A stretch of 64,000 bases of DNA from an uncultured Chitinophagaceae bacterium (GTDB lineage: Bacteria > Bacteroidota > Bacteroidia > Chitinophagales > Chitinophagaceae). The position numbers and the translations under genes are program-made. The notes beneath the pieces were generated by a model that was not told the DNA's origin, made no database searches, and saw nothing but the letters and a program-made list of their open reading frames with translations. The DNA is taken from NCBI GenBank assembly GCA_937981995.1, contig CALJNC010000013.1, positions 1 through 64,000 on the forward strand. Reading direction: 5' to 3'. Shown here piece by piece: positions 7,985 through 17,368 of this stretch (the stretch's first letter is position 1; every line of letters starts with the position of its first letter).

Positions 7985-10228
7985 TTATTCAGGATTTTCC
8001 TCTTCCATATCAGCCATTTGAATTTTAAAGGCTTTTAGGAATAAAGCTCCCATATTCTTATGCGGAGGCACATAATCATTGTATAAATCTTTATGCTTTT
8101 TAGATTTCATAAGGCCACCTAGTTTTTTCCATATTGGAAGCCACTCAACACCATTACCTGCGCTTAATCTGTCATTAATAATTTTAATGAATGGATCATT
8201 TACATGCATTGTACCGGTTTGTTTACTTGAAATAATATGTGCATCTTCACTTTGATCAAGTATCGTAGATAGGTTATGATACCCACCACAAGAACCTAGG
8301 ATTACAATTTTATGATTGGGGCCAATATATTTTAATGTACCCGGTAAGTGATAACTATGTCCCCTGTGCACAATAATACTTGGCTTTATACCTTGCTCTA
8401 TCAAATGATTATTTAAAGCTAATTGCGCTTCTTCATCTTTTGGTTCGTCAAGTGGTTGATTGGCATATATAACAATAGGCTTACCACTCTTAGATTTTAT
8501 TTTTATCCATTGCTTACTTTTTGCAATTGACCATTTGGTGCTAGGGAAACGCGCTAAAAAGCTACGAAGACTGCTTCGCCCATCTTCATCTCCATAAAAG
8601 AAATGATGCTGGTATACCGTACCACTATCATCTACAAGTGATGTATAGGGAACCTTGGTTATAGGTGGTATTTTAAGAGCTTGCTGTAGTTTATCTGTAG
8701 TATCGTTAGGGTTTAATATCGCATTTGATATCGTGTGTAGTAAAAAGTATATTACTAATCCACGTTTGTTGTTTTCCTCATAGGTGCGCTCGTAGTCTTT
8801 CTTTAATTCGCCACGTAAAAATTTAAGTGTTTTTTCATCATTGATACTAGCTAGTGCATCTGCCACATCTACGGCATCTTCTAAATCAGTCTCAGTATTT
8901 TTATCAATATCATGTACAAAGGATGCCATGAGGTCATTCTTTTCTACTTCAGTCATGGTACGTAAAAAAGTATCTAGTACGTTATAACCGGCACTCATCC
9001 TTATAAAGGTTCTAAATTTATCTTTATTTAATGAATCCAAAAAGTCATTTCCTTTTTGAGGTTTCATACGAGTAAGCAAGCGGTCATACAATCCAGTAAA
9101 AGAACTTGTATAAATTTCATCGCTACACAATACCATTAAGTAATAAATCTCAGTGGCAGATAAGTCATCGGTTACTTTAAATCGTACTGAGTTTGGTTTG
9201 TCATGTAACTCATTTACTTGTCTTATATATGTTTTTAATGCTTCATGTTTTATCTCACGATTTAATACATGCGCACCAATTGTTGGCTTATTGATTTTAG
9301 ACTTTACAAGTAGTTTATAATAACCTTGAGAAGTAGCAATTGCTTTATTCACCTCAGCATAGGTTAATTTTTTTTCATAAATATCATTTATAAATGGTAA
9401 CGCTTTTAAGGAGTTAGATGTATTGGTAGCCAAGCCAGTAATAGCTTGTACTAGTGGGTCCTTGCTGCGCATAACAATATCGCGCTCCACCGAAGTACTC
9501 TTGGCATAAGACAATATTACATTAGGTTTTTTTGCTGCCGTTTTGGTAATTAAATTATCAGCTGCTTCCGTATTGGCAAATTCACGCAGCTTATAAAGCA
9601 TTTTGCCAGGATAGCGATCCACCATTTTTTTATATAAAAGATTAACTGCTTCCTGATTGTCTTTAAACATATGAAGATTGCTATACACGCCCAGGTTAAA
9701 GTTTTTATTTACATAAGCTGTCATAGCCTTAGGATCTTTTTTCTGTATTTCAATGCGCATGATGTCCTTAAAAGAAGTCATCATGTTTTTGTATTTATCT
9801 ACATCGATATTTGCACCAAGCATTTTAAATTCAGTATTGAAAGCTTTAAGGTTCGTATTTAGCTCACGCAGATAAAGCAGTTTGTTTCTGTTATCCAGCG
9901 GTAAATTTTCAATAATGATTTGTAGCTCATTAGGCATTTCTATAATTGCCTTTGAAAGCTTTTTAGTTTTAGTAGCTGAGTTATTTATTAAAACAGATTC
10001 ATCTCTAAAGCCATCTTTTTCATCTGCTTCTACCTGAGATTTATCTACATAAGAATGAAAACCTTGGCGTGTAATAGGAATGGCTTCCCACACTTTTTTT
10101 GATTTAAAAGGGTCTTTTTTTACTATTTTCTTTTTCTTCTTATCCTTGTCTTTCCCTTTTTGGGCATAAGCCATTTGACTTGGGATAATACATAGGAACA
10201 ACAATACAATTAAAAGCAATTTCTGCAT
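7985..10228 (-). CDS. Secreted protein of unknown function with possible clan-CD-like peptidase C-terminal domain
   Basis: A 747-residue protein with a signal peptide (MQKLLLIVLLFLCIIPSQMAYAQ) and a Lys-rich stretch after it. ATG at 10228 is chosen because it begins the signal peptide and a TACTTTTG box ends 4 nt upstream. Residues 30-560 are mostly helical-looking and match nothing I recognise. The last 200 residues alternate predicted strands and helices: PIVIYANQ, then SIIVHRGHSYH (His 621 and 624), then KIVILGSCGGYHN (Cys 647). A hydrophobic strand ending in GH, followed by one ending in Cys-Gly-Gly, is the layout of clan CD cysteine peptidases and CHAT domains. That is inference from pattern only. 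Confidence 0.7.
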   Translation of the reverse strand: MQKLLLIVLLFLCIIPSQMAYAQKGKDKDKKKKKIVKKDPFKSKKVWEAIPITRQGFHSYVDKSQVEADEKDGFRDESVLINNSATKTKKLSKAIIEMPNELQIIIENLPLDNRNKLLYLRELNTNLKAFNTEFKMLGANIDVDKYKNMMTSFKDIMRIEIQKKDPKAMTAYVNKNFNLGVYSNLHMFKDNQEAVNLLYKKMVDRYPGKMLYKLREFANTEAADNLITKTAAKKPNVILSYAKSTSVERDIVMRSKDPLVQAITGLATNTSNSLKALPFINDIYEKKLTYAEVNKAIATSQGYYKLLVKSKINKPTIGAHVLNREIKHEALKTYIRQVNELHDKPNSVRFKVTDDLSATEIYYLMVLCSDEIYTSSFTGLYDRLLTRMKPQKGNDFLDSLNKDKFRTFIRMSAGYNVLDTFLRTMTEVEKNDLMASFVHDIDKNTETDLEDAVDVADALASINDEKTLKFLRGELKKDYERTYEENNKRGLVIYFLLHTISNAILNPNDTTDKLQQALKIPPITKVPYTSLVDDSGTVYQHHFFYGDEDGRSSLRSFLARFPSTKWSIAKSKQWIKIKSKSGKPIVIYANQPLDEPKDEEAQLALNNHLIEQGIKPSIIVHRGHSYHLPGTLKYIGPNHKIVILGSCGGYHNLSTILDQSEDAHIISSKQTGTMHVNDPFIKIINDRLSAGNGVEWLPIWKKLGGLMKSKKHKDLYNDYVPPHKNMGALFLKAFKIQMADMEEENPE

Positions 10229-10232
10229 GCAA

Positions 10233-10240
10233 CAAAAGTA
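10233..10240 (-). promoter_or_regulatory. -7-like box TACTTTTG upstream of the secreted unknown
   Basis: Matches TAnnTTTG on the minus strand and ends 4 nt before the chosen ATG at 10228. No clear -33 TTG at the usual spacing. Confidence 0.35.
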
Positions 10241-10283
10241 CAAAAAAGGTCGGTCGAATGGACTTAAATAAGTGTTAGTAGAT

Positions 10284-11354
10284 TTAGGCAGTTCCTAATC
10301 TTTTCAGAAAACGAATGTGGCTCACAAATGCTTGCCAAAAGGTAGGGAAGGCATGATATTTAATTTCAAGCTCCTCACAAGTTTCCTGTACAATTTTACT
10401 AATATTAGGGTAGTGAATGTGAGATATTCTTGGATATAAATGGTGCTCTATTTGATAGTTTAAACCACCTACAAACCAAGAGATTGCTTTGTTTTTCATT
10501 GCAAAATTAGCTGTTGTAGCCACTTGATGCGCAGCCCACTCATTTTCTATTCTATTGGTACTTTCATCTGGCACAGGAAAATCAGTATGCTCCACGATGT
10601 GCGCCATTTGAAACACAACAGCTAAGGTTACTCCTAAAGTAGCATGCATTACTAAATAACCTACCAATGCAATTTGCCAAGGTAAAAAAATGAATGGTAC
10701 AACAATAAATACGCTAATATTTAAAAGTTTACCAAATACAAACCAAAAGCGATCCTTAGCCTTGATAGTGGTAATAGGCGTTGTATTAATTTTTTTTCTT
10801 AAAAGTTTAAACCAATCATCGGCTACGATCCAATTTAACGATAGTAAGCTGTATAAAGGCACACCGTACAACCATTGATATTTATGAAACCATTTTGGCT
10901 CTTGCTCAGGGCTTAACCTAAAGGTTGGGTATTTTGCAATATCATCATCAATTCCATCAATATTAGTAAATGTATGATGGAGAATGTTGTGTTTTATTTT
11001 CCAAAAGAAGGTACTACCACCTATAAAATCTCCGCCCATAAAAGCAATAAAATTATTAAGCTTAAGATTGCGGCTATAGCTACCATGGGCCGCATCGTGC
11101 ATTACATTAAAACCTATAGATGCTTTTACAAATCCTATAAAAGCAAAAGGAACTAATAACCACCAAGTTTGCGGTAGAAAAAATACGGTAGAAAAATATG
11201 TTGCCAGTAGAAGCGTAAAAAGTATAATCGTTTTGGAATAAAGTGTCCAATTTCCCTTTTCAGGAATTTGAGCTGTTTTAAAATACTCCTTAATACGCTC
11301 GTCTAATAAATCACGTAACGGCTTAACCTTATTATTAAATTTTACTTTATGCAT
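10284..11354 (-). CDS. Membrane fatty acid desaturase (acyl-lipid / linoleoyl-CoA type)
   Basis: A 356-residue di-iron desaturase that would insert a double bond into a fatty acyl chain at the inner membrane. The three His boxes are present: HDAAH, HNILHH and, near the C-terminus, QIEHH. Gln in place of the first His of box three is known from front-end (delta-5/6-like) desaturases, but there is no fused cytochrome b5 domain. Hydrophobic pairs lie at about residues 45-85 and 200-250. ATG at 11354 is preferred over a TTG four codons upstream, which falls inside a TATCTTTG box. Regiospecificity cannot be read from sequence. Confidence 0.88.
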   Translation of the reverse strand: MHKVKFNNKVKPLRDLLDERIKEYFKTAQIPEKGNWTLYSKTIILFTLLLATYFSTVFFLPQTWWLLVPFAFIGFVKASIGFNVMHDAAHGSYSRNLKLNNFIAFMGGDFIGGSTFFWKIKHNILHHTFTNIDGIDDDIAKYPTFRLSPEQEPKWFHKYQWLYGVPLYSLLSLNWIVADDWFKLLRKKINTTPITTIKAKDRFWFVFGKLLNISVFIVVPFIFLPWQIALVGYLVMHATLGVTLAVVFQMAHIVEHTDFPVPDESTNRIENEWAAHQVATTANFAMKNKAISWFVGGLNYQIEHHLYPRISHIHYPNISKIVQETCEELEIKYHAFPTFWQAFVSHIRFLKRLGTA

Positions 11355-11363
11355 AGGAAACCG

Positions 11364-11371
11364 CAAAGATA
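11364..11371 (-). promoter_or_regulatory. -7-like box TATCTTTG upstream of desaturase
   Basis: TAnnTTTG match on the minus strand, 9 nt before the ATG at 11354. A TTG lies 14 nt further upstream, shorter than the usual spacing. Confidence 0.35.
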
Positions 11372-11409
11372 ACCACAGATAATGACAAGTGGTAGCCTAA
11401 GTCATTGGA

Positions 11410-12336
11410 TTAGTTGATTAAGGCTGCTGCACCTAGTATGGCCGCGGTATTATTGGGTAATTTAGACTGCTCTATACTTACTTTGTTTTGATAAATTTTG
11501 AGTAAATTCTCTTCAAAATACTTGCGGGTAGGTGTAAGGATATAATTACCGGATAGGGCCAAGCCTCCAAAAAGTATAATCATTTTAGGAGATGTAATAG
11601 CCACAGCATCAGCTAAGGCTTGTCCTAAAATTTTACCTGTAAAATCAAATATTTCCAAAGCTGTTTTGTCTCCTTCCTTAGCCGCCAAAAATATTTTATG
11701 ACTATTAAGGTTTACTTCATTTGCCAGGGGAGAATCTGTTTTGTTTTTAGAAAGGAACTCCTCAGCTGTGCGTACGATCCCCGTTGCAGAAGTATAGGTT
11801 TCGAGACAGCCTTTTCTACCACAGCCGCAGGGTCTTCCATCTCGTACTGCAATTACATGACCTAGTTCGCCTGCCAAGCCATCGTGCCCGTAAATTAATT
11901 GCCCATTGCTTACAAAACCACTTCCTACTCCTGTTCCAAGGGTTACCATTATAAAATTATCGATTCCTTGAGCTGCACCAAATTCTTTTTCACCCATAGC
12001 CGCTGCATTGGCATCGTTAGTTACCAGAACGTTGGTGTCAAACTGTTGCGCCATTTTAGTTGCTAAGGGTAAAACACCTTTCCATGGTAAATTGGGCGCA
12101 AATTCAATTTGACCCGTATGTACATTACCATTAGGGGCACCTATTCCTATGCCTTTTAGCGCAGTTAATTGTTCTTTACTTACTTTTTTCTTTATGCTAT
12201 TAGCTAATGAAAGGATGTAGTCCTCAAAGTGTTGTTCACCTTTGGTAAGTACTTTGCCCTGCGCAATAATTTCTGCTTTATCATTAATAAGGCCCCAGCT
12301 ACTATTTGTGCCTCCTATATCAATTCCTATCTTCAT
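11410..12336 (-). CDS. ROK family sugar kinase (probable glucokinase)
   Basis: A 308-residue ROK kinase that phosphorylates a hexose, most likely glucose, with ATP. The N-terminal phosphate loop reads DIGGTNSSWGL. The ROK zinc site is complete: GELGHVIAV supplies the His, then CGCGRKGCLE supplies the Cys residues. It follows the MFS sugar permease on the same strand after 5 nt, so uptake and phosphorylation of the same sugar is the natural reading. No helix-turn-helix is present, so it is an enzyme, not a ROK repressor. Confidence 0.88.
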   Translation of the reverse strand: MKIGIDIGGTNSSWGLINDKAEIIAQGKVLTKGEQHFEDYILSLANSIKKKVSKEQLTALKGIGIGAPNGNVHTGQIEFAPNLPWKGVLPLATKMAQQFDTNVLVTNDANAAAMGEKEFGAAQGIDNFIMVTLGTGVGSGFVSNGQLIYGHDGLAGELGHVIAVRDGRPCGCGRKGCLETYTSATGIVRTAEEFLSKNKTDSPLANEVNLNSHKIFLAAKEGDKTALEIFDFTGKILGQALADAVAITSPKMIILFGGLALSGNYILTPTRKYFEENLLKIYQNKVSIEQSKLPNNTAAILGAAALIN

Positions 12337-12341
12337 TAATC

Positions 12342-14018
12342 CTAGCTTACTTTATTATCGTAATCAATCCCTTGTTTTTGTAATAGTCCTTTTACTAAGA
12401 ATGCAAATAAAGCTAAATAAGCAAAGCAAATAACGGGTATCCAGTAAGATTGGTGAATTCCAATAATATCTGATAGTTTACCCTGTATAGGTGGGATAAT
12501 GGCCCCTCCTAATATCATCATTACTAAAAAAGCCGAACCTTGTGTTGTAAATTTCCCCAGACCAGCTAAGGAAAGAGTAAAAATACAAGGCCACATAATT
12601 GAGCAGAATAAACCACCACTTAAAAAAGCATATGTTGCTACAGTGCCTGTAGTAAATAATCCCACAAGCATGGCAGCAATTCCACAAATACTAAACACCA
12701 ATAAAGTTTTGGCTGGTTTGTCTTGTGTTAGATAAAATGCTCCTACTAATACTAGCACACATAGTACATACCAGTACAAAGGTTTCATATCATTCATTGC
12801 AATCGTATTAATAAGTATCAATACGCCAAATGCAGCCAAAGGCACAATAAGTAGAAGCAGATTTTTAAGGTTTTTATTAGGTTTAAATACATTAATTGCA
12901 CCTGCCCAACGGCCTATCATTAAGCTACCCCAATACATTGAAATATAAGCTGCTGCTTTAGAAGTAGGGATTTCTCCAAAAGCTTTTTGACCAAGCAAAT
13001 CACCTAAATTACTACCAATGGCAACTTCTACACCTACATATATAAATATGGCAAGCATACCTAAAATGAGCTGTGGGTATTTCATAGCGCCCCAACCGTC
13101 TTGATTTTTATTTGCTGATTTATAAGAGAAAACTAAGGTGCCAATGATAGAGAGTAGCGCAACTAAAAGCCAAATAAAACGTTTATTTTCAATTGCAGCT
13201 TTTACGGCTTCATTACCTTCATCTAAAGTGTAAGTATAAAAAACTATGGAAAAGGCAATAGCCAATAATCCAGTCATTACTAGTAAAGCCGTTTGAGCTT
13301 TACCCGCTTTTTCAACTGTTGCTTCTTCTATACCGCTAGGTACTTTCTTAGAAAAATAAAATAAGGCGGCTGCAGCAACGAATAAACCACAAACTAAACC
13401 ATATAGTATACTTACTTTATCTAAACTTAAACCCGCAATTTGATCGTCGCTTGCTTTGGTTACACCAAAAAGTGCTAATGCAACTATAATAGGTCCTGCA
13501 AAGGTTCCAAATGAATTTACACTACCTCCAAGGTTAATTCTATTGGCTCCTGTAGCAGGATCTCCAAGTGTCATTGCAAAAGGATTGGCAGCGGTTTGTT
13601 GTAATGAAAACCCAAAAGCTACCATGAAAAAACCAACTAACATTCCAGCATAGGTATTAGCCAATACAGCAATAATCATTATAACCGCACCTAAAGCCGA
13701 GAGTAAAAGCCCATAGACTATACTTCGTTTATATCCCCAAAAAGCAACAAGATCTTTGCGTTTAACATTGGCGTATATAAATAGAAGTAATGCGCCGACA
13801 AAGTAAGCAAAGTAAAAAGCAAAGTCAATTAGCTGCGATTGAAATTGGTCTAAGCCAAAGTAGTTTTTACAAAATGGGATAAAGACTGAATTACCTGCCG
13901 CAATAAACCCCCAGAAAAAGAATACGACAACAAGAGTTGCTAGTGCCGGATAATTTGTAGGTATAATAGAGCCATTTTGGTTTTCTGTATTCTTAGAAAT
14001 TGGAGCTGATGTTGCCAT
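12342..14018 (-). CDS. MFS sugar permease, FucP / glucose-galactose type
   Basis: A 558-residue inner-membrane proton symporter of the FucP-like family: an early [17 protein letters not shown] helix and, in the N-half, [18 protein letters not shown]. The start at 14018 is chosen because the first helix begins about 25 residues later; the frame extends upstream but without membrane features. The protein is about 120 residues longer than FucP of E. coli, largely because the linker between the two halves carries two or three extra hydrophobic segments (about residues 240-340) separated by a charged [17 protein letters not shown] loop. It is followed by ROK kinase, supporting glucose or a similar hexose as substrate. 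Confidence 0.87.
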   Translation of the reverse strand: MATSAPISKNTENQNGSIIPTNYPALATLVVVFFFWGFIAAGNSVFIPFCKNYFGLDQFQSQLIDFAFYFAYFVGALLLFIYANVKRKDLVAFWGYKRSIVYGLLLSALGAVIMIIAVLANTYAGMLVGFFMVAFGFSLQQTAANPFAMTLGDPATGANRINLGGSVNSFGTFAGPIIVALALFGVTKASDDQIAGLSLDKVSILYGLVCGLFVAAAALFYFSKKVPSGIEEATVEKAGKAQTALLVMTGLLAIAFSIVFYTYTLDEGNEAVKAAIENKRFIWLLVALLSIIGTLVFSYKSANKNQDGWGAMKYPQLILGMLAIFIYVGVEVAIGSNLGDLLGQKAFGEIPTSKAAAYISMYWGSLMIGRWAGAINVFKPNKNLKNLLLLIVPLAAFGVLILINTIAMNDMKPLYWYVLCVLVLVGAFYLTQDKPAKTLLVFSICGIAAMLVGLFTTGTVATYAFLSGGLFCSIMWPCIFTLSLAGLGKFTTQGSAFLVMMILGGAIIPPIQGKLSDIIGIHQSYWIPVICFAYLALFAFLVKGLLQKQGIDYDNKVS

Positions 14019-14141
14019 AGATTCAAAATAAAAATTTAAAGTACGTAATTTTAGCCGTTTTGCCATAATATGTTTTTCACCCTTTGTCACTAGTTTTCTT
14101 CCGTTCGTAATTCATGACTTATTACAATAAAAATTGCCGAG

Positions 14142-14149
14142 TATATTTG
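14142..14149 (+). promoter_or_regulatory. -7-like box TATATTTG upstream of natA-like gene
   Basis: TAnnTTTG match 20 nt before the ATG at 14170, in the 151-bp divergent gap between the MFS permease and the ABC operon. No TTG at the expected -33 spacing. Confidence 0.35.
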
Positions 14150-14169
14150 AACTTACAAATTCTTCAATT

Positions 14170-15078
14170 ATGCTTAAAATCAATCAACTTGTAAAAAGAT
14201 ACCACCAGCAGTTAGCTGTGGATCATGTAAGCTTTCAGGTAAAACCCGGTAGAATATTTGGTTTGCTGGGTCCTAATGGTGCAGGTAAATCAAGTTTACT
14301 ACGTATGATTACCGGGATTACCTTACCTGATGAGGGCGAAGTTTTTATAGGTGAGGAATCATTTAATTCTAAAGTCCATTTGGGTCAGATTGGTTATATG
14401 CCGGAAGAACGTGGACTTTATAAAAAAATGAAAGTTCGTGAGCACTTGGTTTATCTAGCGCAGCTAAAAGGATTAAACATGAACGATGTAAATCAACGCA
14501 TTGCATATTGGTTTGATCGTTTAGGAATGGAGTCTTGGACAAATAAAAAGGTTGAGGATTTGAGTAAAGGAATGTCGCAAAAGTTACAATTTGTTGCAAC
14601 TGTATTACATCAGCCCAAATTATTGATATTAGATGAACCCTTTAGTGGGTTAGATCCGGTAAATACTAAGATAATAAAAGACGAAATATTTGAGCTGGCT
14701 CAACAAGGAGTGACCATAATTTTTTCTACTCATAGAATGGAACAGGTAGAGGAAGTATGTGAGGATATTGTACTGATGCATGATGGTAGAATCATTATGG
14801 AAGGTGAAGTAGAGGCTATTAAACAAGAGCAGAAGAAAAACCATTATTTGGTAAGGACCAAAAATGAATTAACTGGAATCAACCAGCAAATAATAAAGCA
14901 AGAAGGTAATGAGGCAATAATTAGTTTAGATAAGGAGGAAGAAAGCCAACAGCTACTTAATGATATTATTCTAACAGGTAACCCCGTATTACATTTTGAA
15001 GAAATACTTCCGAGTCTAAATGAAATATTTATATCCTTAGTAGAAAATACAGCCGTAAGAAAATTTCAAACTGCCTAG
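14170..15078 (+). CDS. ABC transporter ATP-binding protein (NatA-like)
   Basis: A 302-residue ABC ATPase. Walker A is GPNGAGKSS, the signature is LSKGMSQK, Walker B is LLILDEPFSGLDP, and the switch His is in STHRME, so it is catalytically complete. The C-terminal 90 residues (after HDGRIIMEGE) form the extra domain common in NatA/DrrA-type exporters. ATG at 14170 starts the conserved fold (MLKINQLVKRY). The permease follows after 3 nt. Substrate is unknown; sodium (NatAB) and drugs are the characterised precedents. Confidence 0.92.
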   Translation: MLKINQLVKRYHQQLAVDHVSFQVKPGRIFGLLGPNGAGKSSLLRMITGITLPDEGEVFIGEESFNSKVHLGQIGYMPEERGLYKKMKVREHLVYLAQLKGLNMNDVNQRIAYWFDRLGMESWTNKKVEDLSKGMSQKLQFVATVLHQPKLLILDEPFSGLDPVNTKIIKDEIFELAQQGVTIIFSTHRMEQVEEVCEDIVLMHDGRIIMEGEVEAIKQEQKKNHYLVRTKNELTGINQQIIKQEGNEAIISLDKEEESQQLLNDIILTGNPVLHFEEILPSLNEIFISLVENTAVRKFQTA

Positions 15079-15081
15079 ATT

Positions 15082-16377
15082 ATGAAAAAGATTAGAATAA
15101 TTATAAAAAGAGAATATTTAAGTAGAGTTAAAAAGAAAAGCTTTTTAGTTACTACAATTTTACTGCCGCTAGGACTTTTTGGTTTAATGGGCTTAATAGC
15201 TTTTTTTACGGTTCAAAGTAAGAGCGATACTAAAATTGGGGTAATTGATGAAACGCAAGTTTATTTCCAAGAAATGAAAAAGGATAAAGCCTCTTTTACT
15301 TTAACGGAGGTTAGCTTGAAAGAAGACGAGGACGCAGCAGAATTAGCTGAGCGCACGGATAATGATATTATTTTACGTATTTACTCAAGTCAAGCACCTC
15401 AAATTGATAGTGTAAAGGCTTTAAGCGAAAGCTCCATAAGTCTGCGTGCAAGTGAGTTTATGGATAATGAAATTCAAGGAGTGTATCGTAAAAAAATATT
15501 GTCAGATGCAGGTATTAATGAAGTTCATTTGGATAGTTTGACAAGTAGTAAAGTGAAATTTATAAGTACATCGTTTGAGGATAAAATCACAAGTACAGGA
15601 ACATCGGTTGCCTTGGGTTATGGGATGGGCTTTTTGATGTATATGCTCATATTTATATACGGTGTAGGCGTAATGCGCGGTGTAATGGAAGAGAAAACGA
15701 ATCGGATTGCCGAGGTTATCATTAGTTCAGTAAATCCGTTTGAATTAATGATGGGTAAAATTATTGGGATAGGCTTGGTAGGATTAACGCAGTTTGCAAT
15801 TTGGATTGGCTTAATGTCTACTATGTCTTTAGTTTTGGGTGCTGCCTTTATGCCTTCTGCAGAAATTGCAGGTTCAATGGCGGACCCAGAAATGATGAAA
15901 GCGATGTCAGATTCGCCTGATATGGCCATGATTATGACTAAAATATCAGAGATTAATTGGGGCTTAATTCTTGTTTCCTTTATTCTTTATTTTATTGGGG
16001 GATATTTTTTATATGCTGCTTTATTTGCGGCAGTTGGGAGTTTGGTAAATGAAGATCCACAAGATGCACAACAGCTTACTTTGCCTGTAACGCTACCCAT
16101 CGTGTTTGCTTTGGTTATTATGGCTACCTCTTTGGATGACCCTAATAGTGGGTTAGCAGTATTTGGAAGTATATTTCCATTGACTTCACCAATCGTAATG
16201 TTAGGTAGGATTCCTTATAATCCACCCCTTTGGCAAGTAGCTCTATCTATAGTTTTACTTTTCGGAACCTTTGTATTGGTTACCTGGGTAAGTGCTAAAA
16301 TATATAGAACCGGAATTTTACTTTATGGTAAAAAAGTAGGTTGGAAGGAAGTAATAAAATGGTTGAGAAAAGCCTAA
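15082..16377 (+). CDS. ABC-2 type permease (NatB-like)
   Basis: Membrane partner of the preceding ATPase, 431 residues. One helix near the N-terminus (about residues 20-45), a roughly 140-residue extracytoplasmic region, then at least five helices from about residue 175 (GYGMGFLMYMLIFIYGVGVM onward). The conserved cytoplasmic ABC-2 stretch EEKTNRIAEVIISSVNPFELMM is clear. The layout is that of ABC-2 family NatB/YhaP exporters. The last 4 bp overlap the end of the convergent Wzz-like gene. Confidence 0.9.
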   Translation: MKKIRIIIKREYLSRVKKKSFLVTTILLPLGLFGLMGLIAFFTVQSKSDTKIGVIDETQVYFQEMKKDKASFTLTEVSLKEDEDAAELAERTDNDIILRIYSSQAPQIDSVKALSESSISLRASEFMDNEIQGVYRKKILSDAGINEVHLDSLTSSKVKFISTSFEDKITSTGTSVALGYGMGFLMYMLIFIYGVGVMRGVMEEKTNRIAEVIISSVNPFELMMGKIIGIGLVGLTQFAIWIGLMSTMSLVLGAAFMPSAEIAGSMADPEMMKAMSDSPDMAMIMTKISEINWGLILVSFILYFIGGYFLYAALFAAVGSLVNEDPQDAQQLTLPVTLPIVFALVIMATSLDDPNSGLAVFGSIFPLTSPIVMLGRIPYNPPLWQVALSIVLLFGTFVLVTWVSAKIYRTGILLYGKKVGWKEVIKWLRKA

Positions 16378-17363
16378 GCTTTTCTAAGCTCTTCAATAAT
16401 AATTTCTTTAAATATTTTACGGCAAAACCATAAAGAAAGCAAGATGATAGTCAAAATGAATGCGCCAAAAGCGGGCATTTTCCACTCGGGCTTATAGGAT
16501 GAGTAAGGTTCGCCAGGATAATCTAAAACTTGGAAGATTGGACTTTCGGATAGTAGCTTAAACCGTGCATTTTGAAGAGCGTTTACAGTAGTGCTATAAA
16601 CAGCTTGAATTTCTGCTTGCTTACGTTTGAGTTTGATTTGAGGTAAGCCAACATATGCTTTAACAGCGTAAGCACTTTTATCTTGCGTACCGGCAATTAA
16701 TCTTGTAACAGTACTAAGTTCAATTGACAAGGAATCTCTCATTGCTTGAATTGCACTTAGGTCTTTTTTAGGTTTTTTTGTAACAAATTCAATATAAAAC
16801 TCTGAAAGTGCAAGCAAAATATTTTCATTAATTTCCTTTGCTAATTCTTTTTCGTATGCAGTTACCTTAACGGCTGTATATCCATTATCACCTTTTTCAA
16901 CAGTAACACGTTGCAACAGAACACTTCGTCCTTTAATAATATTTATTAAAGAATCTTCTTTGGTATTCCCTAGTTTTATAGGTTTTTGTCTCCATCCTAA
17001 TTCGCTGTTGTGATCTTCTACTAACCACTCATAGAATTTCTTGTATTTTTTATTTAATGGTTTATTAGAAGCTATTTTAAAAGAAAGGCGTTTACTCTTA
17101 ATAAGTTCATTAATATCATAAACTTCACCGCCACTTTCAGCTTTAATTCCAAATTGGCTTTGCAGTTGACTCATGGGGCTTGATGAACTCATAGCAGAGT
17201 TAGCTGATAAGGGGAAAATTTTAGCTGTAGCAGTATATTCAAGTGGTTGTTGTTTTAAATAAAAGGCTACGCCAATTGCAACTAACACTCCTATTGTAAT
17301 TGATATAGGAAGTCTTCTTTTTATTTTGTTTTTTAGAGAAGAAAGAATTTGAAGTATAGTCAC
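16374..17363 (-). CDS. Wzz-like polysaccharide chain-length determinant protein
   Basis: A 329-residue inner-membrane co-polymerase. TM1 is at about residues 18-37, a large periplasmic region rich in helices lies in the middle, and a Pro-containing segment before TM2 (PEWKMPAFGAFILTIILLS, about 295-315) is typical of Wzz/PCP proteins. There is no cytoplasmic tyrosine-kinase domain and no C-terminal Tyr cluster. It probably sets the length of a surface polysaccharide or links to the outer-membrane exporter encoded just upstream (5-nt gap). The start codon is GTG at 17361-17363. It is last in the minus-strand polysaccharide operon. Confidence 0.85.
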   Translation of the reverse strand: MTILQILSSLKNKIKRRLPISITIGVLVAIGVAFYLKQQPLEYTATAKIFPLSANSAMSSSSPMSQLQSQFGIKAESGGEVYDINELIKSKRLSFKIASNKPLNKKYKKFYEWLVEDHNSELGWRQKPIKLGNTKEDSLINIIKGRSVLLQRVTVEKGDNGYTAVKVTAYEKELAKEINENILLALSEFYIEFVTKKPKKDLSAIQAMRDSLSIELSTVTRLIAGTQDKSAYAVKAYVGLPQIKLKRKQAEIQAVYSTTVNALQNARFKLLSESPIFQVLDYPGEPYSSYKPEWKMPAFGAFILTIILLSLWFCRKIFKEIIIEELRKA

Positions 17364-17368
17364 AGTAA

